A stretch of DNA of 64,000 nt from Erpobdella octoculata (taxonomy: Eukaryota > Annelida > Clitellata > Hirudinida > Erpobdellidae), in assembly GCA_963978895.1 (NCBI GenBank), contig OZ022239.1, positions 33,402,847 through 33,466,846 of the forward strand, in the 5' to 3' direction. Below the pieces are notes generated by a model. It saw nothing but the letters and a program-made list of their open reading frames with translations, was not told the origin of the DNA and made no database searches. Shown in pieces: positions 1-9,189 of the stretch. Every line of letters begins with the position of its first letter. Position 1 is the first letter of the stretch. A program made the translations under genes and the position numbers.

Positions 1-1305
1 TGACTGACTGACTGACTGACTGACAGATGACTGACTGATAATCAACGCCGAGCTCAAACGCCTCATCCTAGGAACGTGAAATTTGGAACTTATATTACTT
101 TTATAGCGTAAACATCCGCTAAGAAAGGATTTTTGAAAATTTTGCTCCTGAAGGGAAAAAACTGGAAAACAAACTTTTTTCTAAAACAATGTATATCTCG
201 AAAACCAAAAATGAGGAGATTTTGAAATTTGATATATAGATTTTTTTTGAAAAATAAAAAGATACGTGTTTCACCGTTTTTTGAAAATTCGGTTTCCCGG
301 ATCTCAAATGTGGGTTGGAAAATTGGGTTATTTGGTTTTTAAAGTAGCTGTTACTCAAAAACTGTGAATGCTACAGGAGTGAAAATTAGTATTTAGTTTC
401 TAATCCAAAAATAATAAAATACGTGTTTCAGCATTTTTTGAAAATTTGGTTTCCAGGACTTCAAATGTGGGGTGGAAAATAGGGTTATTTGTTTTTTAAA
501 GTAACTGCTACTCAAAAACTGTAAATACCACAGATGTAGAAATTAGTATTTAGTTTCTATTCTAAAAATAAAGATATACGTGTTTTATCATTTTTTTAAA
601 ATTATGTTTTCAGGACCTCAAATGTGGGGTGGAAAATAAGGTTATTTGGTTTTTAATGTAACTGCTACTCGAAAACAGTAGATGCTACAGGAGTAAAAAT
701 TAGTATTTGGTTTCTACTCCAGAAATAATGATATACGTGTTTTACCATTTTTTGAAAATATGGTTTCCAGTTCCAGGACCTCAAATGTGAGGTGGAAAAA
801 AGGTTATTTGATTTTAAAATAACTGCTACTCAAAAACTGTAAGTGCTACAGATGTGAAAAATAGTATTTTGAGGTTTTGTGCGGTTAAAAGTAAATGAGT
901 TCAGTTTATCACCGGACGGACGGGCCAAGCCGTTATTTTAGGGTCTTCATACGGCCCTGCCCAAACCTTAAATCAAGGTGGGAAGGGCTGAGATTTGTAA
1001 CCAAGTATATAGATGTTTTAGTGATTTTAGGGTGTTCAGACGGGCCGGGCTAAACCTGAAGTCAAGGTGGGACGGGCCGAAGTTTTTCATCAAGTATATA
1101 GAACTTCTAGGCCTGTAAAAACGGGCCGGGCCCATATTAGACGGGCCGTGCCGGGTCAGGAATTTCGGTTTTTGAAACGGGCTGGGCCAAGTTGTCGACG
1201 GGCCGAGCCGAGACCTAAAAAATTGATCCGTGCAGTATTTTACTATGTATGCACGGTTCAAATTTTCTAATTTCATGCGAGCGAAGCCGCTACGGGCACT
1301 GCTAG
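1..1305 (+). mobile_element. Helitron-like non-autonomous element A, copy 1 (5' end outside window)
   Basis: The element starts with ACTG microsatellite and a segment shared with two other copies (9190-10596 and, inverted, 44592-45875). It continues as four or five degenerate tandem units of about 155-165 bp (recurring ACTCAAAAACTG and GGTTTCCAGGAC blocks) and then a GGGCC-rich tail. It ends in a small hairpin (AGCG-AAGC-CGCT), about 10 nt, then CTAG followed by T. Hairpin, about 10 nt, then CTRR is the hallmark of a Helitron 3' end, so the class assignment is inference from that terminus. No Rep/helicase reading frame is present, so it cannot move by itself. Confidence 0.6.
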
Positions 1306-2236
1306 TATATATATATAATTTGGACTTTCAATATCTTTTGTAATTCTTTGTTTGTCTGTTTTCTTAGAAACATAACAGGGATGTGCGTTTCTATGCTTTA
1401 CATTGTTAGAATGTTCCAGGTGACTTCATTTTTACTGCCTATTTCTAGGCATATCCACATAAATACACCTGTACGTAAAAATACACATACGCATAATGAC
1501 ACATATAGATAAACACATACAAGTATAAACGCACATATATAAATAAATACTCGTACACTTACACACTAAAAATCTGGATAAACATGACTTTTTTGTTAAT
1601 TGGCTGTTTATTGAAATTTGTTGAATTTGTGGCGTGTATTGTCCTGTTCGTTATATTGCTAATAACTCATTGCTATTAATTATTATAAAATAATTATACT
1701 GACATATAATTATTTGAATTGTTTTATAATTAATATAACGATATAATAGCTGTCTATAATTACAATTTGATGCCATTCAGTGAACATTTCTTTTGATATT
1801 TGATTAATTAATTAAAAAACTTGTGGAAAGTATAAAGTCTAGTTTCTACCAATCTTGGAGCTGCTTGTTTAATTTTTTTTATAAATATTTTTATTAGATG
1901 AACAAGATCACTATCAAGACGGCCATTGATATCAACGTCATCAGCATAGACGTCGTCATGACTACCATAATATTCGTGAATTCTATAAGTTAATTTGTGC
2001 TATTATTTTGTTAGAATCATTCTGGCATGCAGGTCATTATATGTCATCATCATCATTATCATCATCGCCGTCGTCGTCGTCAGACTAATCATTGCAACCA
2101 CCTTCATCATCATCATTTTCCGCCCACTCGAAATCCAACGGTCCAGAATTCAAAATCGTAGAATTCTTGAAATAGAATGAACGGAAGATCCACGGGTTAG
2201 TTACTCCCTATTCTCTAATTTTCTTTTTTTTCTCCC
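1306..2236. other. AT-rich spacer without recognisable genes
   Basis: The stretch holds a (TA)n remnant at its left edge, dispersed CACATA repeats near 1490-1560 and a degenerate TCATCATCG/GTC trinucleotide patch at 2040-2125. That patch produces a spurious hydrophobic open frame. I see no homology or splice-supported exon. Confidence 0.6.
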
Positions 2237-2544
2237 TGTCAGGGGTCGCTCTACCGGACCTCCTGACAAGTGTATCTTACACCTGTCTAGACTCTCAGTC
2301 TAGACAGGAACCTAGACATTAATTGGCAGACGTTGTTTTCTTGTTGTTTGTTTACGCGTTTCCTGAGGCTATATATATAGCGCTTTGAACCCCGCCAACA
2401 CAGTCTAGCTATTTAGTATCAGGCGAAGTCCTGCTCGTTTTTATATTTAATTTGCGCTTTATTAAAGTTGTTGTTGTTGTCGTGTTGTTGTGTTGCCTTT
2501 TTCTTCCTGGTGTTCACGGCATTCCAGCAGGGAAGACTGTTACA
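2237..2544 (+). repeat. 5' LTR
   Basis: The LTR is 308 bp, TG..CA bounded, with a TATA-like run at 2369-2380 that should place transcription start near 2395-2410. A TTTATTAAAG motif near 2458-2468 could serve polyadenylation in the 3' copy. It contains a short internal inverted repeat, GTCTAGACTCTCAGTCTAGAC, at about 2285-2305 (20 nt of dyad). It differs from the 3' LTR mainly by a 14-nt gain in the GTT-rich stretch. Confidence 0.92.
2369..2380 (+). promoter_or_regulatory. TATA-like box of the LTR promoter
   Basis: CTATATATATAG occurs in the middle of the LTR, before the segment that would be the start of R. The same motif is at 5800-5811 in the 3' LTR. Promoter function is inferred from position. 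Confidence 0.5.
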
Positions 2545-2549
2545 TTTTT

Positions 2550-2567
2550 TGGTGGCAGCGGTGGGAT
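2550..2567 (+). promoter_or_regulatory. Primer-binding site 1 (tRNA-Leu type)
   Basis: TGGTGGCAGCGGTGGGAT lies 5 nt inside the 5' LTR and is complementary to the CCA-bearing 3' end of a common metazoan tRNA-Leu. This is where minus-strand DNA synthesis would be primed. Confidence 0.8.
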
Positions 2568-2976
2568 CAAGTAGCAGGAAGAAAGAAGTGCTCTCCAGCA
2601 AGTTTGACAAGCAAGTTCGGGGAAAAGATCTTTTTTGCCGGTGAAGTTCTTCTTGGATCAGTTAACCAGTTACGAGGTTTTCCGTGGTTAGAATCGGCTG
2701 ACCCAAGGTGCACAAGGTTTGAATTTCTTTTCGAGTTTTCCCGCCGGTCTGAGTTTAGATAAGTAGGTCTTTTATATTGATACTTATCTGGTTGAAGATG
2801 GATAGTAAGTCGCTTTGAACCCCGCCAACACAGTCTAGCTATTTAGTATCAGGCGAAGTCCTGCTCGTTTTTATATTTAATTTGCGCTTTATTAAAGTTG
2901 TTGTTGTCGTGTTGTTTTGTTGCCTTTTTCTTCCTGGTGTTCACGGCATTCCAGCAGGGAAGACTGTGACATTTTT

Positions 2977-2994
2977 TGGTGGCAGCGGTGGGAT
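2977..2994 (+). promoter_or_regulatory. Primer-binding site 2 (duplicate)
   Basis: This is the same 18-nt site as at 2550-2567, brought in by the leader duplication. Again it directly follows an LTR-end sequence (GACTGTGACA plus TTTTT). Priming from it would yield a shorter strong-stop product. Confidence 0.75.
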
Positions 2995-3224
2995 CAAGTA
3001 GCAGGAAGAAAGAAGTGCTCTCCAGCAAGTTTGACAAGCAAGTTCGGGGAAAAGATCTTTCTTGCCGGTGAAGTTCTCCTTGGATCAGTTAACCAGTTAC
3101 GAGGTTTTCCGTGGTTAGAATCGGCCGACCCAAGGTGCACAAGGTTTGAATTTCTTTTCGAGTTTTCCCGCCGGTCTGAGTTTAGATAAGTAAATCTTTT
3201 ATATTGATACTTATCTGGTTGAAG

Positions 3225-4019
3225 ATGGATAGTAAGTCGTCCGGTGTTGAGGGTTGTAAAAATCCAGCGCAATTACCTGGAGGGAATGTGTCTCCATAAA
3301 ATTGGGAGGATGCGGGGAACGTTGAAAAGAAAGACTCTGGTGGGTTTAGCGAAGATCCGACATGGGGAGATCGACAAGGAGAACGTCACGAAAAACATAA
3401 ACGTAGTGGTATGTTGGACGGCGAAGAAAGGAGGAAAAAGTTGGAAATAGAAAGACAATTGGAAAATCAATTAATAGATAGATCGTTTCGAGAAAGGAAG
3501 TTGAAATTAGAAGAGAGGATGTTAGAAGAAAAACGAGAAAATAGAAGACTAAGATGGCTAGAATTAGAAGAAACAAAGCGATGGAGAATGGAAGAACGCG
3601 AACGAATGATAGTTCAGAGAACTGTCGAAACTCGATCGGGAAGCATGGCTACACAGCTGCAAGAATACAAGCTTAAAGCTGACAAACCCAATGCATTGAA
3701 CGACGTCCTTGAAGAATCGAAAAAGAAATGGACGCGAGAGGTTGAAACTTTTCAAGAGAGGATCGCACAATTGGTTGAAGAAAACGATAAGCTCAATAAA
3801 TCTAAGAAAAAACTGCAATATGAGTTTGATAGCATCAGTGTTTTTCTTGACAACGAAAAGTCAAAATTTTCAGTAATTGACAAAAAATACAAGCTTAAAG
3901 CTGACGAACACAATGCATTGAACGACGTCCTTGAAGAATCGAAAAAGAAATGGTCGCGAGAAGTTGAAACCTTTCAAGAGAGGATCGCACAATTAGTTGA
4001 AAAAAAAACGATAAACTAA
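3225..4019 (+). pseudogene. Leader ORF fused to myosin II rod, part 1
   Basis: The ATG at 3225 opens a frame that meets a TAA at 3297 after 24 codons, then stays open in the same frame to 4019. The first part after the stop (to about 3660) is very charged (EERRKKLEIERQ; EERMLEEKRE) and may be a gag remnant or invented coiled coil. I do not recognise it. From about 3664 the frame matches the non-muscle myosin II tail (NALNDVLEESKKKW, then FQERIAQLVEENDKL). A 222-bp segment (74 codons) is repeated in frame: copy one starts near 3664 and copy two near 3886. The frame ends because copy two has two extra A's at 4001-4008 relative to copy one. Downstream pieces at 4007-4453 and 4435-5031 continue the same protein. 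Confidence 0.8.
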
Positions 4020-4453
4020 GTAAATCTAAGAAGAAACTGCAATATGAGTTCGATGACATCACTGTTCTTCTGGACAACGAAAGGTCAAAGTTTTCAGTAA
4101 TTGACAAAAAGCAAAGAAAATTCGATCAAAGCCTGGCCGAAGAAAAAGCCATCTCTCAGAGGTTGACAATTGCAAGAGATAACTTGGAGAAGGATCTCAG
4201 AGAAAAAGAAACCAAAATTCTCAACCTGACTCGACAAGTTGATGGGCTGAACGAAGATTTGACCGAATTAAACAGAGCGAGAAGTCAACTGCAGAGAGAA
4301 CTTGATGACCTGGTTTCTTCTAAAGATGACATCAAAAAAAATGTTCACGAATTAGAAAAAAACAAGAAAGCTCTTGAAACTCAGGTGGAAGCCCAAAAGC
4401 AGATGATCGAAGAGCTCGAAAGGAAGTTCAAGGAACCGAAGATGCCAAGTTGA
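4007..4453 (+). pseudogene. Myosin II rod, part 2 (frame-shifted)
   Basis: This part continues the rod after the 2-nt gain. Landmarks of non-muscle myosin II are KKQRKFDQSLAEEKAIS, LREKETKILNL, DDLVSSKDD and NVHELEKNKKALETQ. They correspond by recall to roughly residues 1450-1600 of vertebrate MYH9/MYH10. The heptad coiled-coil pattern is unbroken and no intron is present, although metazoan myosin genes are split. That implies an mRNA-derived copy. A one-base loss near 4432-4434 moves the reading to the next frame, where TEDAKLRLEV follows. Confidence 0.85.
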
Positions 4454-5031
4454 GATTGGAAGTGAATATGCAAACCTTGAAAGATCAGTTGATGAGAGAG
4501 GCTCAGTCAAGAAACGAAATGAATGAAGAAGGTAGAAAGGGTTTTCTTAAAAAGATAAGAGACGTGGAAGCTGAACTTGAAGAAGAAAGAAGACAGAAGC
4601 AGCTTGCAACGAGTGTCCGGAACAAACTTGAAGCTGACTTCAGAACTATTGAGGAACAACTTGCTGATGCTCTGAAAGTCAAAGATGAAGCTGTGAAGCA
4701 GTTCAAACGTTACCAGGTCCAGATCAAAGAATTCATGTACGAGGTCAAATCTATCAATGTAACCAAAGAAGAGATGTCAATTGCCAGCAAAGAGAGTGAC
4801 AAAAGATACAAGCAGCTTGAAGCTGAACTTCTCCAACTTCAGGAAGATCTGGCAGCTTCACATAGAGCCAGAAAAACTCTACATGGAGACTACGAGCAAG
4901 ATATCTATGAGAGTCATTATAACACCCGTAAGAAATATAATTCCTGGATACTGCTTTCCATGGTGACCATACATTCTGATCACAACTCTCTCTTTTATCT
5001 CACGGAGCCGCCGATTTCCTCTCCCGGATAG
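4435..5031 (+). pseudogene. Myosin II rod, part 3 and non-myosin tail
   Basis: TEDAKLRLEVNMQ, DVEAELEEERRQKQ, EEQLADALKVKDEAVKQF and QLEAELLQLQEDLAAS are strong non-muscle myosin II rod landmarks in family order. Homology stops at about 4880 (after SHRARKTL). The remaining 50 or so codons to the TAG at 5029 do not look like myosin and have low-complexity, non-heptad composition. The capture therefore covers only an internal rod segment, without motor, neck or C-terminal tailpiece. Any product could at most form a coiled coil. With the stop and two frameshifts this copy is not a full ORF. Confidence 0.85.
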
Positions 5032-5655
5032 GGGAGTAGTTTCTCAACACGGAGAGCTAGACGACATTTTTTTATTTGTCGTATTTATGTTTATTATTAT
5101 GTTTATTATTTACTGTTATAAATTTTAAAATGTTGTTTTCTAGCATAAGCCAAGAGGCACATTGTACTAGTTGTATTTCTAGGTGCATAGGTTTTCTCTT
5201 TTGTTGTCTTAGTTGCAGATCGTTGTGATATTCTATAATTAATGATATTGTTGAAGTAGTTGAATTTCTTTAATATGACGTGATGATGATTCTTTCGTTA
5301 ATACAATTCAGACCGGTATGGAATTAAACTTGGATGGGTCGTGCTGATTATATGGGTAGTTTTACTGGTGGGAATAAAAGTTACTTTCAGGAAGGACATC
5401 TCCAGTTTAAAGTCGACCTTGAAGCCCTGGTAGACACGATACATCGACGAACGAACGCCCATTCTTCATCCAGATTATCTACAAAGTTCTACTCCGATTC
5501 CACCCACTCCTCATTTTCCTCGTCGTCCTCTTCGATGTCCCCGACCTGGAAGCCTTGGTAGGCGCGATACATCGACGAACGAACACCCATTCTTTATCCA
5601 GTACTGTGAAAGATAACATTTAAGATATTGAAAGACTGTTCAACATCTTCGTTTT
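5032..5655 (+). other. Non-coding 3' region of the LTR element
   Basis: The region is AT-rich (5060-5300) and then carries a direct repeat of about 53 bp at 5421-5473 and 5549-5601, with cores GATACATCGACGAACGAAC. The origin of this segment is unknown. No protease, RT or integrase motif can be read. Confidence 0.6.
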
Positions 5656-5667
5656 GAGGGGGAGTTA
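5656..5667 (+). promoter_or_regulatory. Polypurine tract
   Basis: GAGGGGGAGTTA directly precedes the 3' LTR at 5668. This is the position and composition expected for the plus-strand primer of an LTR retroelement. Confidence 0.75.
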
Positions 5668-5961
5668 TGTCAGGGGTCGCTCTACCGGACCTCCTGACAA
5701 GTGTATCTTGCACCTGTCTAGACTCTCAGTCTAGACAGGAACCTAGACATTAATTGGCAGACGTTGTTTTCTTGTTGTTTGTTTACGCGTTTCCTGAGGC
5801 TATATATATAGCGCTTTGAACCCCGCCAACACAGTTTAGCTATTTAGTATCAGGCGAAGTCCTGCTCGTTTTTATATTTAATTTGCGCTTTATTAAAGTT
5901 GTTGTTGTGTTGCCTTTTTCTTCCTGGTGTTCACGGCATTCCAGCAGGGAAGACTGTGACA
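5668..5961 (+). repeat. 3' LTR
   Basis: The LTR is 294 bp, starting TGTCAGGGG and ending TGTGACA, and is followed by the CTCCC target duplication at 5962-5966. It differs from the 5' LTR by a shorter GTT run and about three substitutions. Confidence 0.92.
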
Positions 5962-6091
5962 CTCCCCTATCTATCTTTCTTCCTCTTTTCTTTTTCTTTC
6001 TCCACCCTTTTTCTTTTTCACTTTTTCTCGAATTCCTTCTCCAGCATATCTCTATAAATTCTACTCCTTTTAATCGAACCCATTTTCTCGT

Positions 6092-6092
6092 T

Positions 6093-6184
<92 letters not shown>
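6092..6184. repeat. (TA)n microsatellite
   Basis: About 46 perfect TA units directly abut the foldback at 6186-6340. Confidence 0.98.
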
Positions 6185-6185
<1 letters not shown>

Positions 6186-6187
<2 letters not shown>

Positions 6188-6340
6188 TTTTAAACATGCT
6201 CCATTAAAGACAACTGCCCATTATGTGTTAATTATTTTTTGAACAATAGACTCCAAATGACGAATTATAGTCATTCGGAGTCTATTGTTAAAAAATAAAT
6301 AACCCAAAATGGCAATTGTTTTTATTGGAGCATGTTTGAA
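6186..6340. repeat. Foldback (long imperfect palindrome)
   Basis: The left arm, from AAACATGCTCCA to CAATAGACTCCAAATGA, is matched in inverse by TCATTCGGAGTCTATTG to TGGAGCATGTTTG. That gives arms of about 72 bp with only a few nt of loop. It resembles a MITE that has kept only its inverted arms. Confidence 0.8.
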
Positions 6341-6345
6341 AAAAG

Positions 6346-8490
6346 ATTTAATGCCAAGATACGCCAATATATATAATTATATTCAAATATGTTTGAATAC
6401 ACTAATGCTTTCATTCAGCCCGTGCATTTGAATTAACATTATGATGTGACAGGTCGATTTATTAGCTACCCTAATTTGACTTCATTTCATATGCATGGCT
6501 TAAACGAAATAATTGTTAGAGGTTAATGTAAAAAATTGTTAGAAAAATGCTGGAACAAAAACTGGAAACTGCTGAAAAGTATTTTTGCAAATTTTCTTAT
6601 AGCAAAAATAATTTTTTATAAGTTGCTATCCAAGTTATATTATTATAAGTTGCTATCCAAGTTATATTATTATAAGTTGCTATCCAAGAACATTTAAAGT
6701 TGTATTAAAAACATTTTGACATTGAAAGAGTTAAATCGATTTATGCGTTGTCAGCATTTTTTGTTTCTGGACATAAATTACAGCAGATGTATTTTTGTTA
6801 ATGAATATTTTAATCCTATTTGTAATTATACATCACAACATTCTAAAATGTTTTAAAAAATATCAATTTTAAACTTTGAAAATGACTTACTCAAAAATAG
6901 ATAACTGTTATAATTTACGTTTTCATACAAACAATTTGTATCCATGGAACCACCCCGGTTTCAGAGTAAAATTCATATTTTGTCACCTCATCTGATACTT
7001 GAGTAACATGAAAACACAAAACACAAAATACTGCATTTCAAACTTGCATCATGTATTTAAGGGAATGCTTTTTGAAAATCTGTTATTTGTGCAGACGCAT
7101 CTTGGTGTTATTTTTTGCGTTTTAAAATAAATTTTTGATTGTCAACCACTGTGTTCCAAACAGTGATTTCAAATAACAAATTTCCTGATTATTTATTCAT
7201 TTTTTTTGTTTTTGTTTTGAATTTTTTTCATTACAAAACGATTTTCAACTAAATTTTTAAAACTTATTTAAAACATCAATGAACGCTATATGAGACTTAA
7301 AAATATTTTCTAAACAATGATTTGTCCTGTTAATGTGAACTTAATCTTATTGCATGACATTTTTGTTTTTGAAATATTTTAAAATTATAATTTCTCTGTT
7401 TTCCAAAAAACCTCATAATTGTTTTTTTCATAATCAGTGGTTGCTGCAGCTGAGAAGATTTTTTAACTTTTAACCATTTTTTTTTACCTTTTCATATAGA
7501 CGGCTACACAAATTCGCGCACAAATGACCATACATACGCAGGTACGTGTATAAATTATTAATTCAGTAATGTTTCATTATAAACACAGTCACGCCGTTGT
7601 TTTCAAATGTAAAACAATTTTGTCTTGCTTAAAAAGTTAAAAATTAAATTTCGTTGCATCAAAAACAGAATGATTTATCAATTTTTTTATCTGTTAATCT
7701 TCCATCAAAATACAAAAATGCAGTTTTATTTTTTTATTTTATTTTTTTTTATTGACATCAGATAACGAAACAGCATCAGCAATCGGACACTAACAAAAAA
7801 ATGACAACGAGGTTATCGGTCCATAAAACAAAAAAGATGTCAAAAGGCAAAAACCTAAAGGGTATTTACATCCCGCTAAGAAGGCTGCCTACAAAGTGCA
7901 TTGTACACAAATAATAATTTTAAACAAACAAATCTCCACGTTTAGTATCTATTTTAATGTTTTCTAACCATAACACGTTGATAAATTAAAAAAAATGAAA
8001 ACCTAACAAAACAGTATTTAACTGCTTGTAAAGATAATACATTTTAATTGCAATAAATAGACAATTAAATATAATTAGTTTTTAATTATAAGCAAACATT
8101 GTTATTATTATTACTATTTTGTAATTATGGTGATAATGCTCTGAAACTGATAGTTTTCTGATCCATGGACTGAGCAGCTAAACAAACAATAAAAACAAAT
8201 GATTTACAATCAATTTTTTAATTTATACACATTATTGCGTTTTAATAATAATGTGTCATGAGGTAAAAACCCCTTAATTATCATGACAAAGTTTTAAAAA
8301 TTTCTTTTATATTTGTCATTCACAAGTATTATTTTACAGTTTTACAAGTCGTCTACTCTATTAGACAGATTTCAATGGCACGAGTTGAAACTTATCATCA
8401 AATAAAACCGTAACCTTTTTTATAAAACTGTTATACGATATAATGTCGTTACAAATATATTTCAAATGAGTTTTTGTTTTAAATTGTGTT
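6346..8490. other. AT-rich non-coding stretch
   Basis: No gene is supported here. A 27-bp unit (AAGTTGCTATCCAAGTTATA core) is repeated three times at about 6617-6690. The rest is unique, with A/T runs. It could be an intron or 3' flank of the unit ending at 8493. Confidence 0.5.
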
Positions 8491-8492
8491 AG

Positions 8493-8738
8493 TTAAATCG
8501 TAATAGAAAACAATTTACTTTCAACAAACATTTCCAGATACAGAGGAACACTCTCGTTTCTCATTCTGAACAACGTTTTATCCGGGTATCCTTTTTGCAT
8601 GGCAAACAGAAACTTGCCTCTCCATTGCAGACCATCAACTAGAATGCCTTGAATCTTGAAATCATCCCGCACATTAAAGAAATTATCGGTTGGTTCATCC
8701 CACGTGTAACCAATAATAATTTTCCCGATCGGAAGTGA
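8493..8738 (-). CDS. Candidate terminal exon of an unidentified gene
   Basis: A minus-strand frame of 82 codons has no start codon. It opens after a T-rich tract ending CATATTCAAG (acceptor AG at 8740-8739) and ends in TAA at 8495-8493. The protein reads SLPIGKIIIGYTWDEPTDNF, then later QWRGKFLFAMQKGYPDKT and ESVPLYLEMFVESK. The composition is balanced and globular, and GC is higher than the surrounding AT-rich DNA, both typical of a real exon. I do not recognise the family. The rest of the gene would lie upstream on the minus strand (higher coordinates), where Helitron-like sequence begins at 8880. Alternatives are a transposon-borne or decayed exon. Confidence 0.45.
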   Translation of the reverse strand, partial: SLPIGKIIIGYTWDEPTDNFFNVRDDFKIQGILVDGLQWRGKFLFAMQKGYPDKTLFRMRNESVPLYLEMFVESKLFSITI

Positions 8739-8879
8739 CTTGAATATGAAATTTCAAAATAAAATTAAAAAATTTAGCATTTGTTATGACTTTTTTTTAT
8801 AAATTAGTTATAAACAAACTGTTAAGTAGTTTTTCAATTTTGTTGCGTCACTCGAATTGGCGTAGTAATTGAAACTTTG

Positions 8880-9170
8880 TAAATTGTTCATCGTGCAGGT
8901 GAGCGGGAATGGGAGAGCAAACGTGAGCGGGAACGGGACAGCGACCGGGAACGGGAAATCGACCGGGAGCGGGAAAGCGACCGGGAGCGGGAAAGCGACC
9001 GGGAGCGGGAAAGCGACCGGGAGCGGGAAAGCGACCGGCAGCGGGAAAACGACCAAAAACGGGAAAGCGAACAGGAGTGGGAAAGCAGGTGGGAAAGGAA
9101 ACGGGAGAGAAAGAGACAAACATTAGAAAAACCTCTAAAAAACCTGGGCAACGCCGGGTATCTCCGCTAG
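8880..9170 (+). mobile_element. Helitron-like element B (18-bp minisatellite body)
   Basis: The body is tandem copies of an 18-bp unit (AGCGGGAAAGCGACCGGG). It is followed by AAAAACCTCTAAAAAACC and the terminus GGGCAACGCCGGGT, about 8 nt, then CTAG|T at 9167-9170. CCxGGGCAACGCCGGG folds into a GC-rich hairpin, as in Helitron 3' ends. Other copies are at 18296-18890 (inverted), 18905-19351 and 61205-61480 (inverted). Open frames through the minisatellite are artefacts. Confidence 0.65.
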
Positions 9171-9189
9171 TATATATATAAAAGAACAT

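Larger units (their letters stand above)
2381..3237 (+). repeat. Tandem duplication of LTR end plus leader (about 430 bp x 2)
   Basis: The segment from CGCTTTGAACCCC through the leader and the ATGGATAGTAAGT start region occurs at 2381-2810 and again directly after at 2811-3237. Differences are very few. The second copy therefore holds a second partial LTR and a second primer site. The junction at 2810/2811 joins the first codons of the leader ORF to mid-LTR sequence. Confidence 0.9.
2237..5961 (+). mobile_element. LTR retrotransposon carrying a captured myosin II rod
   Basis: Two near-identical LTRs (2237-2544 and 5668-5961) begin TGTCAGGGGTC and end GACTGT(T/G)ACA. They are flanked by the same 5-bp target duplication, CTCCC, at 2232-2236 and 5962-5966. 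Just inside the left LTR is a primer-binding site matching the 3' end of a tRNA-Leu. Just before the right LTR is a polypurine tract, so the structure is a genuine integrated LTR element. The body holds no recognisable protease, reverse transcriptase, RNase H or integrase. Its coding content is an intronless copy of the non-muscle myosin II rod. LTR differences are few (about three substitutions and one 14-nt indel), so the insertion is fairly recent. It must have been mobilised by another element's enzymes. Confidence 0.9.

Noticed and set aside
2419..3037. Two near-identical 62-63-codon minus-strand frames (MSNLLESTSFF)
   Set aside because: They are antisense shadows of the duplicated LTR leader.
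8888..9151. Arginine-serine-rich open frames (SRSRSLSRSRS type) on either strand
   Set aside because: They are translations of the 18-bp GC-rich minisatellite of element B, open in several frames at once. Not SR splicing proteins.
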